Assembly: GCF_946848805.1 (NCBI RefSeq)
Contig: NZ_CAMPFU010000005.1
Coordinates: 1 to 64,000 of the forward strand
Origin: Deinococcus sp. Marseille-Q6407
GTDB taxonomy: Bacteria > Deinococcota > Deinococci > Deinococcales > Deinococcaceae
DNA length: 64,000 nt
Direction of reading: 5' to 3'
The number at the start of each line of letters is the position of its first letter. Within the stretch, counting starts at the first letter, position 1. The notes beneath the pieces are model-generated. The model did no database searches. It was not told where the DNA came from and saw nothing but the letters and a program-made list of their open reading frames with translations. The translations under genes and the position numbers were made by a program. Below, one piece after another: positions 1 through 7,499 of this stretch.

Positions 1-198
1 TGATGGTCTTCCTGGCCTTCACCCTGACGACGCTGCACCGCTCAGAGGCCCTGACCTTGAAGGAAGCTGCACGCTTGGCTCTCTACGCCTTGTTCCCCGA
101 AGTCAGGCTCAACCACCTGCTGGGCCAAATTCAAAAAGAGCAAGAATTCCTCCACCAGCACGGCTATTCGCTCAGCTATGCAAGGTGCAAGTTATGAG
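1..198 (+). mobile_element. Right end of an IS4-family element (type A), partial
   Basis: The window opens inside an insertion sequence. The last 64 codons of its transposase (3-197) match the C-termini of the complete copies at 21267-22417, 28661-29811, 31976-33126 and 45934-47084. The element ends at 198 with the same terminal sequence (GGTGCAAGTTATGAG) as the other copies. The N-terminal part lies outside the window, so intactness cannot be judged. Confidence 0.9.
3..197 (+). CDS. IS4-family transposase, C-terminal part
   Basis: This is the C-terminal 64 residues of the type-A DDE transposase, ending SLSYARCKL and almost identical to the complete copies in the window. The catalytic residues lie upstream, outside the window. 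The first codon shown is only where the window begins, not a true start. Confidence 0.85.
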   Translation: MVFLAFTLTTLHRSEALTLKEAARLALYALFPEVRLNHLLGQIQKEQEFLHQHGYSLSYARCKL

Positions 199-218
199 TC
201 TAAAGGAAACCTGGTACC

Positions 219-427
219 CTGACTACCCCTCAAAACGTAGGCTAAACCGTGCCAGACGTATCCAGTTCTTAGGGCTTGGATGCCTGAGCAAATCTCTCCA
301 CCCATACAACTCCAGTCAAGACGGATTCTTGCTGGCGTAGCAACTCGTTTTTGACAGATGCTGCCCTTCTTACGCTGACAAAATCTGTGTCTCTGAAGGC
401 ATCAGTAGAGTTTTGAGGGGTAGTCAG
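219..427. repeat. 209-bp element with perfect 18-bp terminal inverted repeats (MITE-like)
   Basis: CTGACTACCCCTCAAAAC at 219-236 is exactly reversed and complemented at 410-427. The interior has no credible ORF. Size, terminal repeats and lack of coding capacity resemble a miniature inverted-repeat element derived from an IS, but no parent IS with these ends is in the window and no clear target duplication is visible. The following stretch to the toxin gene (428-571) holds nothing I can recognise. Confidence 0.5.
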
Positions 428-571
428 TTTTCACCTGTCCCCAACGTATTCCAGCACCGACTAGAACAGAGAATGCCGATTCGATACACTTCTTGGCCGC
501 CCCGAATTCAGGTCCCTATCTTTCAGGTTGTGTGCGAGGCCCCTGATTTCCATTTCTCCCGAATCACCTTT

Positions 572-907
572 TCAGCTCAGTCCCAGGTGAATCTTGAGCT
601 TGCGGTCAACGTCGCTCAGCTGCTCTTTGGTCAGGCTCCCCAGGTAAGAGCTGAATCTCCTCCTGTTCAAGCCGCGGATGTAATTGAGCTGTATCCGGCT
701 GGTCTCCGGTAAGCCGCAGGTTCCGACCTCCAGCATGACGTCAAAGGGATACTCACGGCTGACATTGCTGGTGATGGGGGCAACAACCAGGTGTGGCAAG
801 GCCTCATTCGCCAGGTCATTGGTAAGGATCACTGCAGGACGCGTCTTTGCTGGCTCCCCCTGCACACTTGGCTCGAAGTCGACCCGGTAGATATCACCGC
901 GCTTCAT
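572..907 (-). CDS. mazF: MazF/PemK-family toxin (mRNA interferase)
   Basis: A 111-residue protein with the features of the MazF/PemK endoribonuclease fold: N-terminal RGDIYRVDF, then KTRPAVILTND, a VVAPITSN strand, and a SRIQLNYIRGL segment before a helical C-terminus. Members cleave mRNA at short sequences and arrest growth when free of antitoxin. Its ATG overlaps the antitoxin stop codon as ATGA, so the two are translationally coupled, antitoxin first. No key residue appears to be missing, so it is probably active. Confidence 0.9.
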   Translation of the reverse strand: MKRGDIYRVDFEPSVQGEPAKTRPAVILTNDLANEALPHLVVAPITSNVSREYPFDVMLEVGTCGLPETSRIQLNYIRGLNRRRFSSYLGSLTKEQLSDVDRKLKIHLGLS

Positions 908-1146
908 CGCTGTTCCTGCATAGGCAAATCTAGCCAGGCTTCTGCCTCTTGCTGAGCTTCCTCATCTTGAGCGTAATCCTGAGCGAACTGCGCATATCCG
1001 GCCCGGAGTTCTTGCTCCTGCAGCGCCAGAGCCGCAGCTTCGACGGCTGCACTAAAAGAAGGCAAGCCATGGCGCTGTTGATAGTGCTCCAGAAACCGGG
1101 CTACCTGTGGTTCAAAGGCCACATGTTTTCTATGGGCTTGAGTCAT
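904..1146 (-). CDS. Antitoxin of the MazF-type module
   Basis: An acidic protein of about 80 residues directly upstream of and overlapping the MazF toxin gene. The N-terminal RKHVAFEPQVARFLEHY segment suggests a ribbon-helix-helix type DNA-binding part; the C-terminal part is rich in Glu, Asp, Gln and Ala, as expected for the flexible toxin-binding tail. I chose the ATG at 1146; a GTG at 1164 is also in frame. No strong Shine-Dalgarno is visible, so it may be leaderless. It probably represses its own operon. Confidence 0.75.
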   Translation of the reverse strand: MTQAHRKHVAFEPQVARFLEHYQQRHGLPSFSAAVEAAALALQEQELRAGYAQFAQDYAQDEEAQQEAEAWLDLPMQEQR

Positions 1147-1242
1147 GGATATATTTTGGCACACTCTTTATGTGCTAAATCTGAACACACCCCGCTGACA
1201 CCGCCTAGTAGGCCTAAAAGGTCATAAGTGGCTTAACTTCCG

Positions 1243-1266
1243 CTTGGTTATGCCAAGTGTTCTTGG
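1243..1266. promoter_or_regulatory. Alternating CTTGG / CCAAG / CTTGG repeats upstream of the recombinase
   Basis: CTTGG (1243-1247), CCAAG (1253-1257) and CTTGG (1262-1266) form two overlapping small inverted repeats about 25 bp before the chosen recombinase start. They could be an operator or an arm-type site for the recombinase. This is inference from position and symmetry only. Confidence 0.3.
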
Positions 1267-1288
1267 CGTAAGGTATTCTGACTTGTCT

Positions 1289-2263
1289 ATGGACTCCGCC
1301 TCTCCGACCTCCTGGGACATCATCCGGTACGCCGCTGATCCCTTAAGCACCGCCCGCGAGTGGTCAGAACTCCCGGAAGATGATCGCCGCCGCCGCGCCG
1401 TCCAGGCGGCTCAGGCTTACGACCTGCCGCCGCTCTGGTCACTGACCCAGGCACATCTCACCCTGTTCGGCAGAGCTGGCGCTTCGGCGTCCAACCGTAC
1501 GCTCAGGACGTACAAGCAGGGCATAGCAAGGTACCTGGACTTTGCCCAAAGCCGCGCCGTCAGTCTGTTGCGCCCTTCCAGAGACAGTGGTGCGCTCTAT
1601 ATACGTACCCTCGAAGCCGAAGGGCTGGCCCCCAGTACGGTACAGGTCCACCTCGCCGCTGCCCGCGCCCTTTATAAGGCCCTGCGCTGGGCAGGAGTCA
1701 CGGACCGTGATCCCTTAAGTGATCTCAAACCGGCTCCTGAGAAAACGGCGCCCTGGGATAAGAGACAGCCTTACCGTGAAGACGAACTGCGCCGCTTGCT
1801 GCAATTTGCTTCCCTGCGGGACCGTGTGCTGATTCTCCTATGCGCCCATGGTGGCCTGCGTATCTCGGAAGCGGTAGCCCTGCACTGGGAGGATGTCCAG
1901 CTGGCGGCCGGCCAGCTCACGGTGACAGGCAAAGGTGGAAAGGTCAGACAGGTTCGCCTTAGCAAAAGCCTGAAAGGCGAACTCCTGCCGCTCAGGGATC
2001 AAGCCCAGCCTGGAGATCAGGAGCCTGTCATCGGTGCCTCTCAGACTGCTGCCAGAGAGCGGCTCAGAAAGTTATGCCAGGAGTCAGGGGTGAGGTATCT
2101 TGGCTGGCACGCGATGCGGCACTACGCTGGCACCCGGCTCACCCGGCAGACCGGCAACCTGGAACATGCCGCCCGGCACCTGGGCCACAGCTCGCTGGAG
2201 ACCACCCGGATTTATGCCAAATGGGCCGACAGCGCCTTGGACGAGGCCCTCGAAGGCTGGTAA
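1289..2263 (+). CDS. Tyrosine recombinase/integrase (XerC/XerD-like)
   Basis: A protein of about 324 residues with an N-terminal SAM-like core-binding domain (ASNRTLRTYKQGIARYLDFA) and a C-terminal catalytic domain. The catalytic set is visible: Arg in HGGLRISEAVALHWEDV, Lys in GKGGKVRQV, His-x-x-Arg in HAMRHYAGTRL, His and Tyr in LGHSSLETTRIYAKW. Such enzymes integrate mobile elements or resolve replicon dimers. I prefer the ATG at 1289 (MDSASPTSW); a TTG at 1244 is in frame but lies in the repeat region. No attachment site was identified. Confidence 0.85.
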   Translation: MDSASPTSWDIIRYAADPLSTAREWSELPEDDRRRRAVQAAQAYDLPPLWSLTQAHLTLFGRAGASASNRTLRTYKQGIARYLDFAQSRAVSLLRPSRDSGALYIRTLEAEGLAPSTVQVHLAAARALYKALRWAGVTDRDPLSDLKPAPEKTAPWDKRQPYREDELRRLLQFASLRDRVLILLCAHGGLRISEAVALHWEDVQLAAGQLTVTGKGGKVRQVRLSKSLKGELLPLRDQAQPGDQEPVIGASQTAARERLRKLCQESGVRYLGWHAMRHYAGTRLTRQTGNLEHAARHLGHSSLETTRIYAKWADSALDEALEGW

Positions 2264-2327
2264 TTAGGCTCAATCCCAGGAAGATTGTTCAGGTTCCCAG
2301 ACTCCAGAGGACCTCATCTGACGTTGG

Positions 2328-3134
2328 TTATCGCATTCCTCCTTCGTCCAGTTTTCTGGATATCGCTTCGCCAACTACCAAGCGCTTTTGTTGCTCCAGG
2401 GCTGCTTGTTCCATCTGCCCGCGGTTTTGGTTGAACCAGATTCTCATCTCCGGATGAGCAGCAAGAGTGCGGCCAATCTGAGACTCTGCCTCAGCCTTTC
2501 GCCCAGCCAAGAGCTTACTGGTGTAGTAGCCACTGAGCGGCGACTGCCAGCCTTCGTCCAGCTGCTCGCCTGGGTTACTGAGGTAGCTCTGAAGCCACGC
2601 CAATTCCATGGCTGCGTCCTTATTAAGAATCTCTGGATACTTCGCTGTCTGATATGTCAGGCGTTCCTTCCTTTTATCCCAGCCCCAGACGGAACTCAGG
2701 TAGTTGAGACTTGCCATACTCCAGCCTGGAAAAAAGGTAGAACTCTGGGTCACGATGATCTCCTGAGTTCTGTCTCCGTCCAGGTCGCGGTACTTTGCAG
2801 TACCGTCGAAGGCACCGATGAGTTTGAGGGCACCACCATCTTGCGTATAGATGGCATTGACATAGCAGCAATGCGCTCCCCCGGAGTCGAGCGTGACAAC
2901 CAGTTCCTTATATCCACCAGGGCGCAGTGGAAATCCAGCTGTTCGAATGCGGAAACCACTTAACCGCTGTTTGACCTTGCCGCTTTGGGAAATCTCCAAG
3001 GTGCTTCCGTCGCCTTCAAGATGATCATCTACAGTTTTCAGGGTGAAGTTTCCCCATGTTCCTGTGGTCACCGTAGGCGCGGCCAGCACGGCACTCTGAA
3101 AGGCGAAAAGTAGCAGGAGCACTCTGCGGTACAT
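2328..3134 (-). CDS. Secreted protein of unknown function
   Basis: A 268-residue protein starting with a signal peptide (MYRRVLLLLFAFQSAVLA, predicted cleavage after VLA), hence probably exported. The mature part contains LDSGGAHCCY, YRDLDGDRTQEIIVTQS (an FG-GAP-like acidic loop) and a glutamine-rich C-terminal helix. I do not recognise a catalytic family. It stands alone between the convergent recombinase and the divergent parA fragment. Confidence 0.6.
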   Translation of the reverse strand: MYRRVLLLLFAFQSAVLAAPTVTTGTWGNFTLKTVDDHLEGDGSTLEISQSGKVKQRLSGFRIRTAGFPLRPGGYKELVVTLDSGGAHCCYVNAIYTQDGGALKLIGAFDGTAKYRDLDGDRTQEIIVTQSSTFFPGWSMASLNYLSSVWGWDKRKERLTYQTAKYPEILNKDAAMELAWLQSYLSNPGEQLDEGWQSPLSGYYTSKLLAGRKAEAESQIGRTLAAHPEMRIWFNQNRGQMEQAALEQQKRLVVGEAISRKLDEGGMR

Positions 3135-3214
3135 GACCCTAGGCTACTTATTCAGTGTCCGCTCTGCTGCACTTTTGCGCGTTATCAGTGACAGTGCTTC
3201 CGCGCCTGCTATGC

Positions 3215-3236
3215 CCGGTGGCAACGTTGCCACCGG
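3215..3236. promoter_or_regulatory. 22-bp perfect palindrome, parS/operator-like
   Basis: The centre reads GGTGGCAACGTTGCCACC; the perfect symmetry extends over 3215-3236. It lies about 40 bp before a truncated parA. The core matches the two palindromes near the intact parA at 60632 and 60825 (consensus GTGGCRACGTYGCCAC), suggesting a centromere (parS) or ParB/ParA operator. Function is inferred from sequence and location. Confidence 0.6.
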
Positions 3237-3272
3237 TTCACTTTCCGGGTCTTCAGCAGTCACAATAGAGAT

Positions 3273-3590
3273 ATGTCAATGCGACAAACTCAGGTGCTGC
3301 AGGTATTTATCCATGCGGGCGGTGCTTCCAAAACCAGTACGGTAAGGGACGTCGGGTATGAACTGTCCCGGCGCGGGAAAAAGGTTTTGCTGATCGATCT
3401 CGACCCCCAGGGTAACCTGACCGAGTGGCTTGGCGTCGACAACGTGCAGCCTGAACAGACAGTCAAAGATGCCCTGGAGAAATACCAGCCTCTGCCGGAA
3501 CCGGTGCAGGTCCACGGCATGGACCTGATTCCTAGCCATATTGACCTGGCCTATACCGATGTCAGCATCGCTGGCCTCCGTAAGGTGCGG
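3273..3590 (+). pseudogene. parA: parA-like partition ATPase, truncated after about 106 codons
   Basis: The first ~106 residues match the N-terminal half of the intact ParA at 59786-60559: the variant Walker [11 protein letters not shown], Walker A' [11 protein letters not shown], then [23 protein letters not shown]. After DVSIAGLRK the frame runs into unrelated sequence at the end of the oppositely oriented C5 methylase gene, so the C-terminal half and any parB are gone. The join near 3590 marks the left edge of the phage-like region. Without the rest of the ATPase fold it should be non-functional, though its palindrome could still bind ParB. Confidence 0.8.
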
Positions 3591-3600
3591 GCGCTGCGAG

Positions 3601-4674
3601 TCAAGGTGACGTCCTTTCCAGTACGGTGTCCCGCACATGCTGAGCAACAGCGCGGGTCATGAGAGGCGGCACGCTGTTGCCAATGCCGGCCCAGGACTTG
3701 ATGAACGTATCCACGTCGTCCTTGCCAGGAGCGAACTGGTAATCGTCAGGGAAGCTCCCCAGGCGTTTCAGCTCGGCCACGGTCATCAGGCGGGGAAAGC
3801 GCCAGTGGAACATGCCCCCGTGGGCGTCACCGTTTTTGTTCAGCCCCATGGTCTTCACGATGGTCGGGCTGGTCCGGTCAGGGTGAATCTTGCGGCTGGA
3901 GAAGAAGTGGCCCTTCGGGTGGATGTCTCCGAAGTCCTGGCCCGGCTTGACCTTCGCGTACACCGCCAGCCACTTAGGCTTCAGGATGCGGTACCCGTCA
4001 GGCGTCTGCGGCAGGTCGCACAGGGCGTCCCGCACAGTGATCACCCGGCTGAAGGGGCGGGGCAGGGTGGGCTGGATGCCCAGGTCCTCGCGGACGCCGA
4101 TGACAATCAGGCGCTCGCGGGCCTGCGGCACCCCCAGGTAGGCAGCGTTCAGCACCCCGGCCACAGTCCGGTAGCCGGCAGCCTGGAAAGCCTGGATGGC
4201 CTCCCGGTAGACACCGCGCATCTTGCCCGCCACCATGCCCTTCACGTTCTCCATCACGAAGGTGCGGGGGCGCAGGCCTTCCAGCAGCCGCAGGTATTCC
4301 CGGAACAGCTGGTTGCGCGGGTCATCCATTTGGCGCTGCCCCATTAGGCTGAAGCCCTGGCAAGGCGGGCTGCCGTCGAACAGATCCAGTTCGCCGGGCT
4401 GCAGGCCGCAGCGTTCCAGCACCTCATCCACGCTCAGGGCCGCGATGTCACCGTGGTAGACATCCAGCTCCGGGTAGTTGAGGCGCAGGGTGGCGGCGGC
4501 GTGGGCGTCCCATTCCACCGCCAGCAGCTCATGGAACCCCGCCATGTGGTAGCCGGTACTGGAGCCCCCCCGGCCTGCGAAGGTGCTGATCACCGTCGGG
4601 GCATCCGGTGCGCGGGGGGCGTGGGCAGCGGTGGCCGCAGCGTCCAGCTCGGCAGCATAGCTGCTGGACTTCAC
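3601..4674 (-). CDS. C5-cytosine DNA methyltransferase
   Basis: A 357-residue protein of the Dcm family. Motifs in order: I (FAGRGGSSTGY), IV with the catalytic Cys (GSPPCQGFS), VI (MENVKG), VIII (PQARERLIV), X (GNSVPP). It transfers a methyl group from SAM to C5 of cytosine. A long N-terminal extension of about 25 residues precedes motif I. The start overlaps the end of the upstream ParB-like gene (ATGA). No adjacent restriction gene is obvious, so it is probably a solitary, phage-style methylase protecting against host restriction. Confidence 0.9.
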   Translation of the reverse strand: MKSSSYAAELDAAATAAHAPRAPDAPTVISTFAGRGGSSTGYHMAGFHELLAVEWDAHAAATLRLNYPELDVYHGDIAALSVDEVLERCGLQPGELDLFDGSPPCQGFSLMGQRQMDDPRNQLFREYLRLLEGLRPRTFVMENVKGMVAGKMRGVYREAIQAFQAAGYRTVAGVLNAAYLGVPQARERLIVIGVREDLGIQPTLPRPFSRVITVRDALCDLPQTPDGYRILKPKWLAVYAKVKPGQDFGDIHPKGHFFSSRKIHPDRTSPTIVKTMGLNKNGDAHGGMFHWRFPRLMTVAELKRLGSFPDDYQFAPGKDDVDTFIKSWAGIGNSVPPLMTRAVAQHVRDTVLERTSP

Positions 4675-5237
4675 GGCTCGAAGGTCTCGCCACAGTGGGG
4701 GCAGGTGACGGACCGGGGCTTACTGTCTGGGGCGCCATCTGCGCTGGGAATCTCGGCAAACGACTCTGGCAACGCGCCGCCCTGCTGGGCCAGCAGCACT
4801 TCCAGGTCCTCGTTGGTGAAGCCGATACCGTCCAGGCCGAGGTCACTCTCGGCTATCTGCTGCAGTTCGTGAATCAGGCGCTCGCTGTCCCACTCGCCCA
4901 GTTCCTCGGTGCGGGTGTCGCTGATGGAATAGGCCTTCCACTCGCCTTCCTGCAGCGCAATATGCACCGTGGGCACGGTCCATTCGCCATCCTCACGGAC
5001 GGTGACCCGCTGCGGGGCCGCCTGGTCATCTTGGCGGGCAATCAGCAGGGCGGCCAGCAATCCGTTGCCCACCACCACGCGGCCGGAGGTGTCATCAATC
5101 ACCAGAGGGCGGGCGTACCCGAAGCGGGTCACGCTGGCGCGGATCTCCTCCAGCTTGTGGCGCCGGGGGGTCTCACCCCAGGCGCGCTGGACCAACTCGG
5201 ACAGGGCATGGTGTTCGATGCGGTGGGTTGCGGTCAT
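4671..5237 (-). CDS. ParB/Srx-type domain protein with C-terminal zinc knuckle
   Basis: A 188-residue protein resembling the ParB-like domain proteins found beside phage DNA methylases: RHKLEEIRASVTRFGYARPLVIDDTSGRVVVGNGLLAALLIA matches the ParB N-terminal fold. The C-terminus carries a CPHCGETF knuckle likely to bind zinc with other ligands. It overlaps both neighbours by 4 bp, in an operon with two methylases. It may assist methylase targeting; it is unlikely to be a plasmid partition ParB. Confidence 0.7.
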   Translation of the reverse strand: MTATHRIEHHALSELVQRAWGETPRRHKLEEIRASVTRFGYARPLVIDDTSGRVVVGNGLLAALLIARQDDQAAPQRVTVREDGEWTVPTVHIALQEGEWKAYSISDTRTEELGEWDSERLIHELQQIAESDLGLDGIGFTNEDLEVLLAQQGGALPESFAEIPSADGAPDSKPRSVTCPHCGETFEP

Positions 5238-6595
5238 ACCAAGCCTCTCCTTTCCGCTTTCAGCTCGTCAAAGCTGCGGCCATCGCTCTTGCGCACGGCA
5301 CTCAGGCCCGTCTGCTCCTGGGCCCGCTGGACAATCACGTCCACATAGCGCGGGTCCAGGTCGTTGGTGCAGCAGACGCGACCAGAGGTGTGCGAGGCCA
5401 ACAGCGTCGTCCCGCTTCCCCCGAAGGGGTCGTACACCAGCTCGGTGGGGCGGCTGCTGGCCTGAATCAGCTTCCGGAACAAACTTTGAGGCTTCATGGT
5501 AGGGTGCAGCCCATTTCGGTTCGGTTTCTTCACCCGCACCACGTCGCTCGCGTCACTCATGCTCTGCAGCAGGGCCACCAGCTCGTCCTTGCTCAGCCTG
5601 CTGTAGTCCTGGGCCGCGTCAATCACGGTAGTCTGCGTAAAATCGCCGTTGAACCAGTGGCCGGCGCCGGGCTTCCAGCCATAGATGATCGGCTCGTACT
5701 GGTTGTTGTAGTCCTGACGGCTCAGCACGGGCGCGTGCTTGACCCAGACCAGCACCTGACTGAACTTGAACCCCGCACCCCGGAAGGTGTCGTGGAAGGT
5801 GGCCGCCTCGCTGTCCGCGTAGGCCACATAGATGCAGGCACCTTCACGCATGGCCCCGAAAGTCGTATCCATCGCTTCGGTCATGAAGTTCCGGAACTCC
5901 TTGGGCGTCATGGCGTCGTTGGCGATGGTCAGCCGGTCCTTGGTCTTGCCCTCGTAGGCCACGTTGTACAGTGGATCAGTCACCACCAGGTCGGCCAGGC
6001 GCCCGTCCAGCAGGCGGCGGACATGCTCAGGGTCCAGGCTGGAGCCGCAGCCGACGCGGTGGGGGCCGAGGGTCCAGATGTCGCCCGGCTGGCTGACGAC
6101 CAGCACTTCGTCCGGCACGGCAGGGACGTCATCCTCGTCGGCGGTGACGTCCTTATTGGTCATCGCCGGCTCCAGTTCGGCCAGCAGGTCGCGCAGTTCG
6201 GCATCGGTACTGCCGGTGCCGAGCAGGCCCAGCTCGGTGTCGTACAACTGCTGCAGCAGGCCGGCCAGGGCCCGGTCGTCGAAGCTGCTCTTACGGGCCG
6301 TCAGGTTGTCCGCGAGGGCAATGCGGGCGGCCGATTCGTCGTCCACGTCCACCCAGGCCACGGAGATGGTGGCGAGTCCCGCCTGCTGGGCAGCCTGGAA
6401 GGTGTGGTTGCCGGCCAGGACGTACCCCGTGGATTCCTGAACCACGATGGTGCCGTAAAAGCCGTTCACCTGGATGCTCTCGGCAATGGCTTTCACGTCG
6501 CCCTGGTTGTAATTCCGGGGCCAGACCTTCAGTGGGCCACCCTGGACAGGGACTGCGGGGTCCAGGCGTTTGTTGACCGTCTGCGGCTCACTCAT
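5234..6595 (-). CDS. ParB-domain / beta-class DNA methyltransferase fusion
   Basis: About 453 residues. The N-terminal ~120 residues are ParB-like (GFYGTIVVQESTGYVLAGNHT). The C-terminal methylase has the motif order of beta-class N4-cytosine/N6-adenine enzymes: motif IV first (VVTDPLYNVAYEG), then DYNNQYEPIIYGWKPG, and motif I last (DPFGGSGTTLLAS). Motif IV is normally DPPY; here the second Pro codon is CTG, giving DPLY, which may impair catalysis. I prefer the ATG at 6595 (MSEPQTV), which overlaps the end of the upstream gene; an ATG at 6646 is also in frame. Confidence 0.85.
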   Translation of the reverse strand: MSEPQTVNKRLDPAVPVQGGPLKVWPRNYNQGDVKAIAESIQVNGFYGTIVVQESTGYVLAGNHTFQAAQQAGLATISVAWVDVDDESAARIALADNLTARKSSFDDRALAGLLQQLYDTELGLLGTGSTDAELRDLLAELEPAMTNKDVTADEDDVPAVPDEVLVVSQPGDIWTLGPHRVGCGSSLDPEHVRRLLDGRLADLVVTDPLYNVAYEGKTKDRLTIANDAMTPKEFRNFMTEAMDTTFGAMREGACIYVAYADSEAATFHDTFRGAGFKFSQVLVWVKHAPVLSRQDYNNQYEPIIYGWKPGAGHWFNGDFTQTTVIDAAQDYSRLSKDELVALLQSMSDASDVVRVKKPNRNGLHPTMKPQSLFRKLIQASSRPTELVYDPFGGSGTTLLASHTSGRVCCTNDLDPRYVDVIVQRAQEQTGLSAVRKSDGRSFDELKAERRGLV

Positions 6596-6830
6596 CCTTG
6601 CCTCCGGCGTGCATGTAGGGGCGGGCGCTGCGGTAATCCAGCTCATCTTCTAAGGCCAGGCGGTGGCGGGCGGGCAGCTGGGAAGAATGCTCGGCCCAGT
6701 CGCGCAGGTTGTCCCAGCTCACACCACGCAGGTACATGCGGAAGGCCGCCGGGGTAGGGAAGAGGTAGGCGGCGTAGGCGATATGCTCCGGCGCACGTGG
6801 ATCGCGCCGGCGAATGCGGGGTTTAAACAC
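6588..6830 (-). CDS. Small protein of unknown function
   Basis: An 80-residue basic-to-acidic protein (MFKPRIRRRDPRAPEHIAYA...), overlapping the start of the ParB-methylase gene. YLRGVSWDNLRDWAEHSSQLPARHRLALEDELDYR suggests a small helical protein. No family recognised. It shares the operon of DNA-modification genes. Confidence 0.55.
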   Translation of the reverse strand: MFKPRIRRRDPRAPEHIAYAAYLFPTPAAFRMYLRGVSWDNLRDWAEHSSQLPARHRLALEDELDYRSARPYMHAGGKDE

Positions 6831-6847
6831 GTGCCCTCCAAGGCAAA

Positions 6848-6876
6848 GCCCCCCGAACCTGAACGGAACGGGGGGC
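6848..6876 (-). terminator. Stem-loop terminator
   Basis: GCCCCCCG (6848-6855) pairs perfectly with CGGGGGGC (6869-6876) across a 13-base loop. On the minus strand the stem is followed by CTTTGCCTT. It lies downstream of the secreted-protein gene at 6951 and just upstream of the 6830 gene, so it probably ends that transcript. Confidence 0.6.
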
Positions 6877-6950
6877 TGGGTTATGGTGTCTACAGATACA
6901 CTTCGCTATAGTAAAAAGATTTTAGCTGAATTTGGGGAAGGGTGCAAGGG

Positions 6951-7418
6951 CTACGACTTTTGGCAGAAGGTCTTGGCGATTACGTCACCAATGGACTTGG
7001 CAAAGTCGGCCTCTATCGGGGCGTTCCAGACAATCCTGGCGGGTTCTTGATCAAGATTCAGCAGCACCTTGTTGCGGAAGTTCACGTCGTAAATAACCAG
7101 GCGGGCTTCCCCTATACGCGACGAGCTTCTGCCCTGATAGTTCTCCCAATACTCCGCGTCGCCTTTGATGCCGATGCTGGCAAGGTCAACCAAGTCATGG
7201 GAGTAGTCGGGAACCACCTGAAAGCCGCGCCGTGTTAAGTCGTCACGCAGAGCTTCGGTCAGTTCGTAACCGGCGGTGCCGCCCATCCTTTCCACCGTGA
7301 TACCTAGAACGGGGAAGGCCTTGGCTGCGCAAGTCTGGACGGCCGGGGCAGTGACCTTCAGTTGAGCGTGCGCGGCGCCAAGGGTGGAGAGCAAAAGTGC
7401 AAGGAAAATGCGTTTCAC
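6951..7418 (-). CDS. Secreted protein of unknown function
   Basis: 155 residues with an N-terminal signal peptide (MKRIFLALLLSTLGAAHA, predicted cleavage AHA-QL). The mature part has LTEALRDDLTRRGFQVV, reminiscent of small exported lipoprotein-like proteins with an alpha/beta fold, and two cysteines (VQTCAA, TFCQKS) that could form a disulfide. No family recognised. It is divergent from the restriction-modification gene that follows and seems unrelated to the phage-like genes. Confidence 0.6.
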   Translation of the reverse strand: MKRIFLALLLSTLGAAHAQLKVTAPAVQTCAAKAFPVLGITVERMGGTAGYELTEALRDDLTRRGFQVVPDYSHDLVDLASIGIKGDAEYWENYQGRSSSRIGEARLVIYDVNFRNKVLLNLDQEPARIVWNAPIEADFAKSIGDVIAKTFCQKS

Positions 7419-7499
7419 GCCCTCAATGTACGCCGTATAGGCTGGCGATCATGCTCCAAATGTGCTCTGGGTCATCTCACCAACCGCTACCCTGAAGGG

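Noticed and set aside
5228..6757. 509-codon plus-strand open frame
   Set aside because: Lies wholly opposite the recognisable ParB-methylase gene; composition is typical of an antisense GC-rich frame.
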